A DNA stretch of 40,019 nucleotides. Source: a virus. The notes under the pieces are model-generated. The model did not search any database and was not told where the DNA came from. It saw only the letters and a list, made by a program, of their open reading frames with translations. This document shows positions 33,649 through 39,917 of this stretch, piece after piece; the stretch's first letter is position 1; each line of letters opens with the position of its first letter. The stretch is taken from positions 1 to 40,019 of the IMG/VR virus record IMGVR_UViG_3300027280_000001; one strand, 5' to 3'. Made by a program: the position numbers and the translations under genes.

Positions 33649-33830
33649 GCCCTGTTCTCCTTCTCATGTAGCATCTTACCTGCTACGTATCCCATCTTGT
33701 ATTTAATATATAACTGTGCCTCATCATCCATACTGTATGGGTTGTTATTATCCATCCTATGGTATCCTAGCATATACCCCATGCGATAGGCTGAGTCCTG
33801 TTCTTGTTGTTCCTCTGTCTTGCGTGGCAT
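33645..33830 (-). CDS. Early protein, unknown, 61 aa
   Basis: A 61-residue protein (MPRKTEEQQEQDSAYRMGYMLGYHRMDNNNPYS...) containing two YRMGYMLGY/YKMGYVAGK-like segments, perhaps an internal repeat. The frame extends to 33887, but AGGAG ten bases before the ATG at 33830 marks the start. Function unknown. Confidence 0.6.
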   Translation of the reverse strand: MPRKTEEQQEQDSAYRMGYMLGYHRMDNNNPYSMDDEAQLYIKYKMGYVAGKMLHEKENRA

Positions 33831-33867
33831 GTTACTAGTTCTCCTTCTTGATTGCATCACTGCTTTA

Positions 33868-34056
33868 TTAACTGGTGTAATCTTCATTGTCTACTACTAA
33901 CTGTAAGTCTGGTTCAAGTGTCACCTCATAGTGTGGCATGTTGTTGTCATTGTCTGACATTAAATCTATCATACGATTAGCACAATAGCTTGCCTCTTCT
34001 TGTGTCAGGTAGTCTGTTAGTACTTCCATTAGGTCATCATACAAATCATCTTGCAT
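33868..34056 (-). CDS. Early acidic protein, unknown, 62 aa
   Basis: A 62-residue acidic protein (MQDDLYDDLMEVLTDYLTQEEASYCANRMIDLMSD...). The frame extends to 34077, but AAGGAGAAATAAG before the ATG at 34056 decides the start; that Shine-Dalgarno lies in the last codons of the upstream membrane-peptide gene. No domain recognised. Confidence 0.62.
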   Translation of the reverse strand: MQDDLYDDLMEVLTDYLTQEEASYCANRMIDLMSDNDNNMPHYEVTLEPDLQLVVDNEDYTS

Positions 34057-34057
34057 C

Positions 34058-34177
34058 TTATTTCTCCTTAAAATCATTAGCTATCATATCTGCTATCTTA
34101 TCTAATCCTACTGTAATGATATACACTAGGCAGAACCCTAACCCTATAGCACATAGTGCCAGTCCTATAAGTTCCAT
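34058..34177 (-). CDS. Small single-pass membrane protein, 39 aa
   Basis: A 39-residue ORF (MELIGLALCAIGLGFCLVYII..., ending ANDFKEK) with one transmembrane helix at about 3-23 and a charged C-terminus. AAAGGA stands eight bases before the ATG, which lies inside the end of the upstream gene; its stop is two bases from the next gene's ATG. It fills the only gap in this part of the operon. Confidence 0.65.
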   Translation of the reverse strand: MELIGLALCAIGLGFCLVYIITVGLDKIADMIANDFKEK

Positions 34178-34377
34178 AACTCTAATCCTTTCTTGATGCC
34201 TTGCAGGTACGCTAGCATCTGCTTGTATGGTATCCTGTGTTGTACTATGTGTGAACCGTTGTTGCTAGTCAGTTGCCAGCCACCATAGTGAGTGTTTAAG
34301 TTAAGCTCAAAGGCTGTCTTTCCCTTGTCGTTGATATAGTTTAAGTGATGGTTCAATACTGTTCTGCTTGCGCTCAT
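34165..34377 (-). CDS. Early protein, unknown, 70 aa
   Basis: A 70-residue protein (MSASRTVLNHHLNYINDKGKTAFELNLNTHYGGWQLTSNNGSHIV...). A beta-strand-rich centre and a helical end are likely. No domain recognised. It starts two bases after the stop of the upstream gene. Confidence 0.6.
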   Translation of the reverse strand: MSASRTVLNHHLNYINDKGKTAFELNLNTHYGGWQLTSNNGSHIVQHRIPYKQMLAYLQGIKKGLELWNL

Positions 34378-34378
34378 T

Positions 34379-34600
34379 TTACTTGTCCTCTTCTATGAAT
34401 AAGAACCCACCACCGTTCCCCTCAGGGTCGCGTGATACCTCTACTATGATAGACTGATAGCCTTCTTTAACTAACCTAAATTGTGGGAAGCCATCTGTTG
34501 CGAAGTCATCATCATCATCTGTCACACCTATGAACTTCTCAATAGTAAAACCTTCTAGCTGTTTGTAGTAGTCGTCAAAGTTTCCGTTACGATTAGGCAT
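34379..34600 (-). CDS. Early acidic protein, unknown, 73 aa
   Basis: A 73-residue very acidic protein with VTDDDDDFATDG in the middle and EVSRDPEGNGGGFLFIEEDK at the end. AAGGACA precedes the ATG. Highly acidic early phage proteins can act as DNA mimics, but there is no specific evidence here. Confidence 0.6.
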   Translation of the reverse strand: MPNRNGNFDDYYKQLEGFTIEKFIGVTDDDDDFATDGFPQFRLVKEGYQSIIVEVSRDPEGNGGGFLFIEEDK

Positions 34601-34605
34601 TGTCC

Positions 34606-35214
34606 TTATCCCTTCTTGCTTGTGATAATATCTAGCACTGTCTCAAAGTATTTGATGAGTGCGTCTGGTGTATACTCTCGCTGATACTGAGTGCAACGTG
34701 TAGTCCCCTTAACATTGCCACAGATAGAGCGTAGCTTGCCCTTCTCACAGTAGTGTAGTGTCTCATCCTTAGGTGGTAGCACAGGCAGGTCAGCCTTGTC
34801 GATGCCACATATATAAAGCTTAGTCTTCTTGTGTGCTACGTGTCCGAAATCATACTGGTCTACCATGATGGTGAAGCCCCCGTGTTCGTCTGTCTCTCCT
34901 ACGTCTGGCAGGTGCTTACCGAATAACCTAGACCCGTTAGGATGCTCTAAGATACCACCGTTCTGTCTTATCTTATCAATAGACCAGAAGGCTAAGTCAG
35001 CTTCACCTTCTCTTGGGTTTGCCATATGTGATAGCTTGCCCCATGCTCTACAAGGTGGATGACATACTACTGGCAGACTGTCTGAGTAGCCTAGTGCATT
35101 GCGGTCTGCGTCATAAGCATCCCAATATGTTGTAGTTTTGTATGCGCTATCACTTCTTACAAATAGTGCTACGTACTTCTTAACTGGTGCCACTCTAATA
35201 TCATGCGCTAACAT
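34606..35214 (-). CDS. C5-methyltransferase-like protein lacking motif I
   Basis: A 202-residue protein with features of cytosine-C5 methyltransferases: VVCHPPCRAWGKL (51-61) resembles the catalytic PPC motif IV, GGILEHPNGSRLF resembles the ENV-type motif VI, and VDQYDFGHVAHKKTKLYI resembles motif VIII (QxxYGxxxxKxT). The N-terminal glycine-rich SAM-binding motif is not recognisable. Related proteins occur in many phages and prophages with uncertain annotation. It may modify or protect phage DNA, or be inactive. AGAGGATTAAGACT precedes the ATG. Confidence 0.55.
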   Translation of the reverse strand: MLAHDIRVAPVKKYVALFVRSDSAYKTTTYWDAYDADRNALGYSDSLPVVCHPPCRAWGKLSHMANPREGEADLAFWSIDKIRQNGGILEHPNGSRLFGKHLPDVGETDEHGGFTIMVDQYDFGHVAHKKTKLYICGIDKADLPVLPPKDETLHYCEKGKLRSICGNVKGTTRCTQYQREYTPDALIKYFETVLDIITSKKG

Positions 35215-35236
35215 AGTCTTAATCCTCTCTTGTGAT

Positions 35237-35273
35237 GGGTGCTAGTACTTCAGGAGAGAATACACTAGCACCC
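35237..35273 (-). terminator. Long hairpin between early genes (processing site or weak terminator)
   Basis: GGGTGCTAGT and ACTAGCACCC form a perfect 10-bp stem with a 17-base loop, between the stop at 35282 and the ATG at 35214. No T-tract follows, so RNase III-type processing is more likely than termination, as at T7 early intergenic hairpins. Confidence 0.6.
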
Positions 35274-35281
35274 TATTATAG

Positions 35282-35485
35282 TCAATCAGTCAGAACAATA
35301 TCCTGTTGCCCACCAAACTTACGCTTAACCATCATAGGCACTGACAGATAGTGACTTGTCTTTCCTACGTGTAGTCCTAAGAATGTAGACCCCTTGCTAA
35401 ACCCGTACCTGTTATGCTTTACACGTGGGCGGATACCGTATGTTGCCAGTGTCTTGTTGAATAGTTTAAGTGTTGTCGTTTTCAT
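35282..35485 (-). CDS. Early basic protein, unknown, 67 aa
   Basis: A 67-residue basic protein (MKTTTLKLFNKTLATYGIRPRVKHNRYGFSKGSTFLGLHVG...). Basic and aromatic composition suggests nucleic-acid contact, but no domain is recognised. Last gene before the 35237-35273 hairpin. Confidence 0.6.
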   Translation of the reverse strand: MKTTTLKLFNKTLATYGIRPRVKHNRYGFSKGSTFLGLHVGKTSHYLSVPMMVKRKFGGQQDIVLTD

Positions 35486-35489
35486 AGTG

Positions 35490-35654
35490 TTAATCCTTCT
35501 TTGTTTCTACTTTGTGAACTTCTTTCCACCACATAATCTGGCTAAAGTTCGGGTTGGCATCGTGAAATATTTCTAGCATCCCGTTAATGAACTCATCGGA
35601 AACGTCATGCTTTCCTGTAAGCTCTGCGAATTTCTTGAAGTGTTTACGTGTCAT
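35490..35654 (-). CDS. Early protein, unknown, 54 aa
   Basis: A 54-residue ORF (MTRKHFKKFAELTGKHDVSDEFINGMLEIF..., ending WWKEVHKVETKKD). Its ATG shares one base with the TAA of the upstream gene (TAATG) and its stop is four bases before the next ATG. Helical, with a WW pair near the end. The composition and overlap support a real gene of unknown function. Confidence 0.65.
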   Translation of the reverse strand: MTRKHFKKFAELTGKHDVSDEFINGMLEIFHDANPNFSQIMWWKEVHKVETKKD

Positions 35655-35878
35655 TATTCCATATCCTCTAGTGCTATAGTTAAAGACCTGCGATTGTATC
35701 TTGCGCCATCTGGTGTTTTACAGTCTTGGAACATCTCTACCAGAAAGTCAATGGTCTTTCTTCTTCCTTTTAGTTTTAACGCTTCTGTACAAAACTTATA
35801 CAATGACTCATCATTATTTAACCACAAACTAACGTTCCATGAGTTCCACGATGGATACCCGTTATATTCTTTAGACAT
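35654..35878 (-). CDS. Conserved small phage protein (YPSWNSWNVSLWLNND family)
   Basis: A 74-residue protein containing NGYPSWNSWNVSLWLNNDESLYKF, a motif I recognise from small proteins of many phages and plasmids (x-W-N-V-x-L-W-L-x-N-x-E), always of unknown function. The frame extends to 35905, but the ATG at 35878 overlaps the upstream stop (TAATG) and is the natural start. An early gene by position. Confidence 0.72.
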   Translation of the reverse strand: MSKEYNGYPSWNSWNVSLWLNNDESLYKFCTEALKLKGRRKTIDFLVEMFQDCKTPDGARYNRRSLTIALEDME

Positions 35879-36042
35879 TATACATTCTCCCAATGTAAGG
35901 GACATATCACCCCTTGGTCATCATCACAATAACATTCATCTGCTATCAGCTTTTCAGATAGGCAAGACCCACAATACATATCATCATCATGATATATTGT
36001 TGCGTTGCGTTCATCACAACTTGCACATTTAGACATACACAT
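35878..36042 (-). CDS. First early gene: cysteine-rich zinc-binding protein, 54 aa
   Basis: A 54-residue ORF (MCMSKCASCDERNATIYHDDDMYCGSCLSEKL...). Cysteines are spaced C6-x2-C9, C24-x2-C27, C37-x-C39 and C47-x2-H50, enough for two zinc sites. GATAGGAGAGAG precedes the ATG. It is the first gene after the control region and so would be made first in infection, which fits an early host-takeover role, although none is known. Confidence 0.68.
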   Translation of the reverse strand: MCMSKCASCDERNATIYHDDDMYCGSCLSEKLIADECYCDDDQGVICPLHWENV

Positions 36043-36094
36043 ATCTCTCTCCTATCGAAAAGCTGCTGTTACAGTTTCGCTGTCTTGGTTGTCT

Positions 36095-36118
36095 GCTAGA
36101 GACACTATGGCCTCTAGC
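36095..36118 (-). other. Hairpin in early leader
   Basis: GCTAGAG and CTCTAGC form a 7-bp stem with a 10-base loop that overlaps the -10 region of the promoter at 36104-36132 and would lie in the leader of transcripts from the promoter further upstream. Possible processing site. Confidence 0.5.
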
Positions 36119-36132
36119 GTTTTAAGTGTCAA
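36104..36132 (-). promoter_or_regulatory. Sigma-70-like early promoter, proximal
   Basis: Minus strand TTGACA (36127-36132), 17-base spacer, CATAGT (36104-36109). The sequence just upstream, AATAAAGCTTG, is repeated in front of the distal promoter at 36309-36338, which suggests that the two are duplicated host-type promoters. It lies about 60 bases before the first early gene. Confidence 0.55.
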
Positions 36133-36219
36133 GCTTTATTACTTACCGTCTTGAAAATAATATCCGTCCATCTTATCAAATCCTTAACTGGTTAAACTTT
36201 GTTCTTCTTCTTGTCGTAT

Positions 36220-36257
36220 GGACTGGCAAGGTTGCCTTAGCGGTTATGCCCTAGTCC
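36220..36257 (-). other. Branched hairpin in early leader
   Basis: Outer stem GGACT/AGTCC and inner GGCA-loop-TGCC, located between the distal promoter and the first gene. It is not a tRNA (too short, no T-loop). It may be a processing or stability element of the early transcript. Confidence 0.45.
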
Positions 36258-36308
36258 TATGCAAGGTCCGGTAGAAGCTGTAAGCTTGTTGGTTTGTCTT
36301 GCCCTTTC

Positions 36309-36338
36309 AGTATAGCACAACAAGAGAAAGAGAAACAA
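36309..36338 (-). promoter_or_regulatory. Sigma-70-like early promoter, distal
   Basis: Minus strand TTGTTT (36333-36338), 18-base spacer ending TGTGC (extended -10 TG), TATACT (36309-36314). It reads toward the early genes with a leader of about 260 bases. The best host-type promoter on the minus strand; it would let host polymerase make the early genes and the phage polymerase. Confidence 0.65.
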
Positions 36339-36490
36339 GCTTTATTTTCATTAAAAGTGAATTTAATTGCATTTAGTTTGTTAAGTGTTTGTATTCATTA
36401 CAAAAGAAAATGAAAATAAACCGATAGCCTAATTATTCTTTTAGGACATTATATAGTAATACAAGAAACAGATAGAGAGAGACAGACAAA

Positions 36491-36510
36491 GTGTGACATT
36501 ATTATCACAC
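36491..36510. promoter_or_regulatory. Inverted repeat with -10-like centre
   Basis: GTGTGA-8 bases-TCACAC, flanked by several AAGTGTCA/TGACACTT blocks (36557-36564, 36585-36592, and 36124-36131 further on). The minus strand across it reads TGTGATAAT, an extended -10 promoter form. Either a promoter or an operator cluster. Confidence 0.4.
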
Positions 36511-36603
36511 GTGTAGCATTTAAGTCACACTTAAAGAACTTAACGTGTCAAAAGACTGACACTTGAAGAGCTAAAAGAAGTTTTAAGTGTCAAATATTAA
36601 CTA

Positions 36604-36632
36604 TTGACAAGAGGCTTTTAGTGTGTTAAACT
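36604..36632 (+). promoter_or_regulatory. Near-consensus sigma-70 promoter on the plus strand
   Basis: TTGACA (36604-36609), exactly 17 bases, TAAACT (36627-36632). It points away from the early genes, toward the end of the terminase gene, in a genome with no plus-strand gene. A hairpin-like AGGGG...CCCCT followed by ATTTTT ends at about 36687, so a short RNA of about 50 bases is conceivable. Confidence 0.5.
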
Positions 36633-36775
36633 GAAGGTTAAGGGGAACTTCTGGATTCCATACTATTATATACCCCCTCAGATTTTTCTACTAAAATATG
36701 CTTAGTTAGATACATATAAGGAGTAAGAAGTAGAAGCTAACAGGGCTTAAGAGTACTTAAGTATACTTAATATAC

Positions 36776-36815
36776 TATAGTATCTTAATCCCCTATATCC
36801 ATGATGTAACTTTAG
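36776..36815 (-). promoter_or_regulatory. Putative phage-RNAP promoter, bipartite, at head of early region
   Basis: Minus strand CTAAAGTTACATCAT (36801-36815), 12 bases, then TTAAGATACTATA (36776-36788), five bases after the terminase stop. Both blocks and the distance between them recur on the plus strand at 32840-32879. Position after the last late gene and before the early region is that of T7 phi-OL or phiOR-type promoters. Confidence 0.6.
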
Positions 36816-36819
36816 AAAG

Positions 36820-38502
36820 CTACCAGCTTATCCAGCCATCCTGCTTCTGCTCTATTGAGGAAACATTCATGCCACTCATGAACTTCTCTAGCTCATTCTC
36901 TAGGAGTTCTTCCTTCCTAGACCTTATCTCTATGTCAGCATCAGCAGCCATCTGGTCTACCCAATACTGTACAGCCATTGCCAGTACGTCTAGTCTATCA
37001 TCGTGTGCCAAGGCTCCACGCTGCTTAGTAATCCTAGTCATCTGATAGGCTAACATATACTTACTACCCTTCTCAGGCGGCATATCCTGCACACTATCAT
37101 AGTCCTTCTGTATAACCTTAGGGTCTATGACAAGCCTGTGCTGGTTCATGACAGGCTCTAGTGTATCAATGATACGCTTCTCCTTCTGTGTATTGTGTCG
37201 GACTTCCTCCACAGTCACAGGGTAGGACTTAAGTAGGTGTGGCTTGAGTAGCTCTGTGAACATACCGTCACCGAAGTTACTCTCTACCAGCACTAGATTA
37301 ACCTGATGTATCTTTGCTAGGTCTGTTAAGTGTTGTAGTGTACTATCAGTATAACCACCCTCAACACCACCAGCATCTACAACATACAGAAAACCATTAA
37401 GCATCTTAACAACAGCGTATGCAGTCTCATCTGAGCCTCTACCAGAGGGGTCAATGGCTAACACGCTACCCTGATACTCTTTACGCCCTATAGTGTCCTC
37501 AGGGGCGTAGAACTTGTCCCCTGATAGCCCTACATTAGGCAGGTCTAGCATCGGTTTCATTACCCCATAGACCATCTTCTCAGGTGCAGTCTCCTTATCA
37601 CAGGAGTATATCATCAAGTCATTCAGCTTTAGCGGGTACTTATTAGCGTCCGATAGGCTAGTATCCAACATAAACTGCAAAGCAAAACCACTTCTACCAT
37701 AACTCAGTTCTCTTTCTAGCAAGTCATCGTCATCAAAGCGTTTAGGGTCCGTAGGAAGCCCGTATGATGCTGCTCCCTGAGTCTCTAGTACCTCTAGTAG
37801 CTTCGGAGCAAGACGCTTATCGTACGCCTTCTCAGAGCGTTCTATGGTAGGGTATCTAGCTGGCCACACTCTCATCTCATATCCACGTGTAGTCAGTGTA
37901 TTGTAGAGAGACATCTCGTTCTGAGGAGTACCAAGGTACATAATCTTACCATCAGGCTTGAGTACAGCGTCAAATTCCTTGACAGTCTCCCCTAGCTTCT
38001 CACGCATCATGTGCGTCATGGAGTTATTAGGCACCTCTACGTCATCTGCGATGATTATATCTGCTCTACTACCTGTAAGCTGTCCAGTGACACCCACGGA
38101 CTTCACAGAGGGGCTACCAGAGGCTTTAGCAGGAGCTACATCGAAGGCAATCTTAGACCATCTCTGCCCATCCTTAGCTACTAAGTGTTGACATAGGGGT
38201 AACTCTACGATAATACGCTGTGTAAAGGTAGAGAAGTCATCAGCACGTGCCTTAGATGCAGATACCACCATGAACTTAAGTTGTGGGTTAATCAGTAAGC
38301 ACCAGACCACGAAGGCAGCCGCAATGTAGGACTTACCTACACCACGGAAAGCCTCGATGATACAGCGTTTAGGATTATTCTGCATGTAGTCAGCAATATC
38401 ATACTGAATCTCTGTAGGTTCTGGAAGTCCTAGATGCTTCCACACTATGAATAGAAAGTTTCTAAAGTCCTTAAGGGACTCAGGTACTTCATTAGTCATC
38501 AT
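36820..38502 (-). CDS. Terminase large subunit, T7 gp19-like
   Basis: A 560-residue packaging motor. Walker A is AFRGVGKS (R53-S58), Walker B ADIIIADD (147-154), and the RNase H-like nuclease starts at VLAIDPSGRGSDETAYAVV. HDDRLDVLAMAVQYW near the end supplies another metal ligand. It cuts concatemers and pumps DNA through the portal. It overlaps the upstream gene by 11 bases and closes the late operon. Confidence 0.97.
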   Translation of the reverse strand: MMTNEVPESLKDFRNFLFIVWKHLGLPEPTEIQYDIADYMQNNPKRCIIEAFRGVGKSYIAAAFVVWCLLINPQLKFMVVSASKARADDFSTFTQRIIVELPLCQHLVAKDGQRWSKIAFDVAPAKASGSPSVKSVGVTGQLTGSRADIIIADDVEVPNNSMTHMMREKLGETVKEFDAVLKPDGKIMYLGTPQNEMSLYNTLTTRGYEMRVWPARYPTIERSEKAYDKRLAPKLLEVLETQGAASYGLPTDPKRFDDDDLLERELSYGRSGFALQFMLDTSLSDANKYPLKLNDLMIYSCDKETAPEKMVYGVMKPMLDLPNVGLSGDKFYAPEDTIGRKEYQGSVLAIDPSGRGSDETAYAVVKMLNGFLYVVDAGGVEGGYTDSTLQHLTDLAKIHQVNLVLVESNFGDGMFTELLKPHLLKSYPVTVEEVRHNTQKEKRIIDTLEPVMNQHRLVIDPKVIQKDYDSVQDMPPEKGSKYMLAYQMTRITKQRGALAHDDRLDVLAMAVQYWVDQMAADADIEIRSRKEELLENELEKFMSGMNVSSIEQKQDGWISW

Positions 38503-38803
38503 ATATTACTTCAATATCATGTGCATGTGCATCGTTTACTTTAGCCCATACAGCGTTAATAGGTGCTACGTTAAACTGAAAGGTAGCGGCTAAGTCTCCT
38601 ACAGTAGCACTACCATCTAGGTTCATACCTGTTGTAGGAGCTACTGTGTCGTTGCTAAAACCAATCATAATAGAATGGTTGTCATGGTCATTCTGTATAC
38701 ATAAGTACATACGACTAGCGTTACTGTCTAGTATCTTTACCCATGACTGGTCAGCAGGTAGTGTTACATTCTTGCTAGTTAAACTTGCGTTATGTCCCCT
38801 CAT
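38492..38803 (-). CDS. Small beta-rich late protein, unknown
   Basis: A 103-residue protein (MRGHNASLTSKNVTLPADQSWVKILDSNASRMYLCIQNDHDNHSIMIGF...), predicted beta-sandwich by alternating hydrophobic residues. Similar small proteins occur near structural genes of marine phages and may decorate the virion. GGGAAGG precedes the ATG by a few bases. Function unknown. Confidence 0.6.
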   Translation of the reverse strand: MRGHNASLTSKNVTLPADQSWVKILDSNASRMYLCIQNDHDNHSIMIGFSNDTVAPTTGMNLDGSATVGDLAATFQFNVAPINAVWAKVNDAHAHDIEVIYDD

Positions 38804-38807
38804 CTAA

Positions 38808-39107
38808 CTACCTTCCCAATACCAGTTTAATTTTAGCTATTTCTATCTCTAGGTCATGTACTCTTTTTACAGTATCTTGTACTTCCTGCGGTGGTTGAAA
38901 CAAGTCAATCCACTCATCATTCTCTTCTACTTCTGCCATAGTTAATTCAAGATTATGTTCTAAGAAGGATATTCGCTCTGTCAGGCCGAAATAGGCCCAA
39001 GTAGCTATGCTTGCAGCAGCAATCATGGATACTAAGTTACGTAGAGGAATAGTAATCTCACTATTATCATTTAACTTAGTAGCTGTACTTTTAATTGAGT
39101 TTGTCAT
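38808..39107 (-). CDS. Membrane protein with coiled coil, spanin/holin candidate
   Basis: A 99-residue protein: an N-terminal KSTATKLNDNSEITIPLRNLVS segment, a membrane helix at about 25-43 (LVSMIAAASIATWAYFGL), then a coiled coil of about 50 residues. The N-terminal motif is very common in marine phages. Its place between the terminase subunits is that of T7 gp18.5 (Rz), so it may be an inner-membrane spanin, but no outer-membrane partner with a lipobox is seen. ATGA overlap with the small terminase gene. Confidence 0.65.
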   Translation of the reverse strand: MTNSIKSTATKLNDNSEITIPLRNLVSMIAAASIATWAYFGLTERISFLEHNLELTMAEVEENDEWIDLFQPPQEVQDTVKRVHDLEIEIAKIKLVLGR

Positions 39108-39319
39108 TGGATACTCTCCGCCACCTCAAAGGGTAAGTCATTGAGTAGATTAGCCATAGGGCTTTCTGCCATGATTGCATCAAGAGAGGCTCCGTTATCC
39201 TTAAGGAACTTAACAGCCACTGATAACTCACTAGCCGTTGCCTCACCACTCTGAACACGCATAAGCAGTTCTTTAGTGACTGCATCGTGTAGAGTGTCTA
39301 TCAGTTGTTTTTCTGTCAC
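39104..39319 (-). CDS. Terminase small subunit, gp18-like
   Basis: A 71-residue protein (MTEKQLIDTLHDAVTKELLMRVQSGEATASELSVAVKFLKDNGASLDAI...). The helix pair ELLxRxxSGEATxxELxxAxxFLKDN is typical of T7-type DNA-packaging protein A. It recognises DNA for the gp19-like motor. A GTG at 39319 overlaps the lysozyme stop (GTGA) with AGGAG seven bases upstream; a GTG two codons earlier is too close to the Shine-Dalgarno. Confidence 0.8.
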   Translation of the reverse strand: MTEKQLIDTLHDAVTKELLMRVQSGEATASELSVAVKFLKDNGASLDAIMAESPMANLLNDLPFEVAESIQ

Positions 39320-39729
39320 TGCCACTCTCCTGTACGGATTTGTTCTGTTACTTCTATAGCACGTTGACCTACTTGTTTAGCCCAACGACTATCAAGAAAC
39401 TCATCTGCCGCCGTATCGTAGTTTCCTGCCTTTAGCAGAGCCATTGCGTTTACGAACTTGGACGCTGTTCCTATTCCTACGTTGAAGGTGAAGTTGATAA
39501 GGGCTGCAAAACGTACCTCGTCTAACTGTAGTACCCAAGGGAACTTCTCTTTCAGTTGCGCTGTCACTTGTTGTACATCGTTCTGTAGTAACATCTCTGC
39601 TTCTTTTTCTGAGATGCCTACGTCTTCCAAGTTTCTTCCGATACCGATTGTCAGTTTGTCTGATGTACATTTGTACGGCTTAAGCTCCATACCTTCGTGG
39701 CGTTTAAGTTGGTCTAGTAGATTGTTCAT
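39316..39729 (-). CDS. Endolysin, T4-type lysozyme (GH24)
   Basis: A 137-residue muramidase. The catalytic triad follows the E-8aa-(D/C)-5aa-T rule: E12 in KRHEGMELKPYK, C21 in place of the aspartate of T4 lysozyme, and T27 in KLTIGIGRNLEDVGIS. Later ALINFTFNVGIGT and WAKQVGQRAIEVTEQIRTGEW match the C-terminal lobe. It lacks a signal peptide, so it depends on the holin. ATGA overlap with the upstream small gene. Confidence 0.93.
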   Translation of the reverse strand: MNNLLDQLKRHEGMELKPYKCTSDKLTIGIGRNLEDVGISEKEAEMLLQNDVQQVTAQLKEKFPWVLQLDEVRFAALINFTFNVGIGTASKFVNAMALLKAGNYDTAADEFLDSRWAKQVGQRAIEVTEQIRTGEWQ

Positions 39730-39917
39730 GCTTTCTTCTTGTACTTATCCGTCTTCTTAGGAAAGCCAGCCTTCATATTAGAGTACGATTTAGCTGAGAC
39801 AGTAGACTTACTCTTAGGTCTGCTAGTGCCAGCAGCTTTACGCTTGTTAATGTTCTCATATAAACTCATGTTCTTCTCCGCTTGTTCTGCTGTAGTTATG
39901 TTGTGCATGTCCCACAT
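39726..39917 (-). CDS. Small basic protein before lysozyme, 63 aa
   Basis: A 63-residue protein (MWDMHNITTAEQAEKNMSLYENINKRKAAGTS...) with a lysine-rich C-terminus (FPKKTDKYKKKA). The ATG at 39917 shares a base with the TAA of the membrane peptide upstream (TAATG), so it is chosen over an ATG at 39962 that would add a CKHC-containing N-terminus. Function unknown. Translationally coupled to the lysozyme. Confidence 0.65.
   Translation of the reverse strand: MWDMHNITTAEQAEKNMSLYENINKRKAAGTSRPKSKSTVSAKSYSNMKAGFPKKTDKYKKKA

Larger units (their letters stand above)
36043..36819. other. Early control region, about 780 bases without a long gene
   Basis: AT-rich sequence between the terminase stop and the first early gene. 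It holds sigma-70-like promoters on both strands, repeated AAGTGTCA/TGACACTT blocks, several hairpins (36095-36118, 36220-36257), palindromes (TTAAGTATACTTAA at 36757-36770; ATACTATAGTAT at 36772-36783) and a phage-promoter-like element at the terminase end. A 10-codon ORF (MDGYYFQDGK, 36139-36171) with AAGGA upstream is the only peptide candidate. By analogy with T7 this is where the packaged DNA ends and perhaps an origin should lie. Confidence 0.8.

Noticed and set aside
36139-36171. Ten-residue ORF MDGYYFQDGK with AAGGA upstream
   Set aside because: Too short to support as a gene without expression data; mentioned only in the control-region entry.
36220-36257. Possible tRNA
   Set aside because: Only 38 bases, no anticodon arm of normal size and no T-loop; a branched hairpin explains it better.
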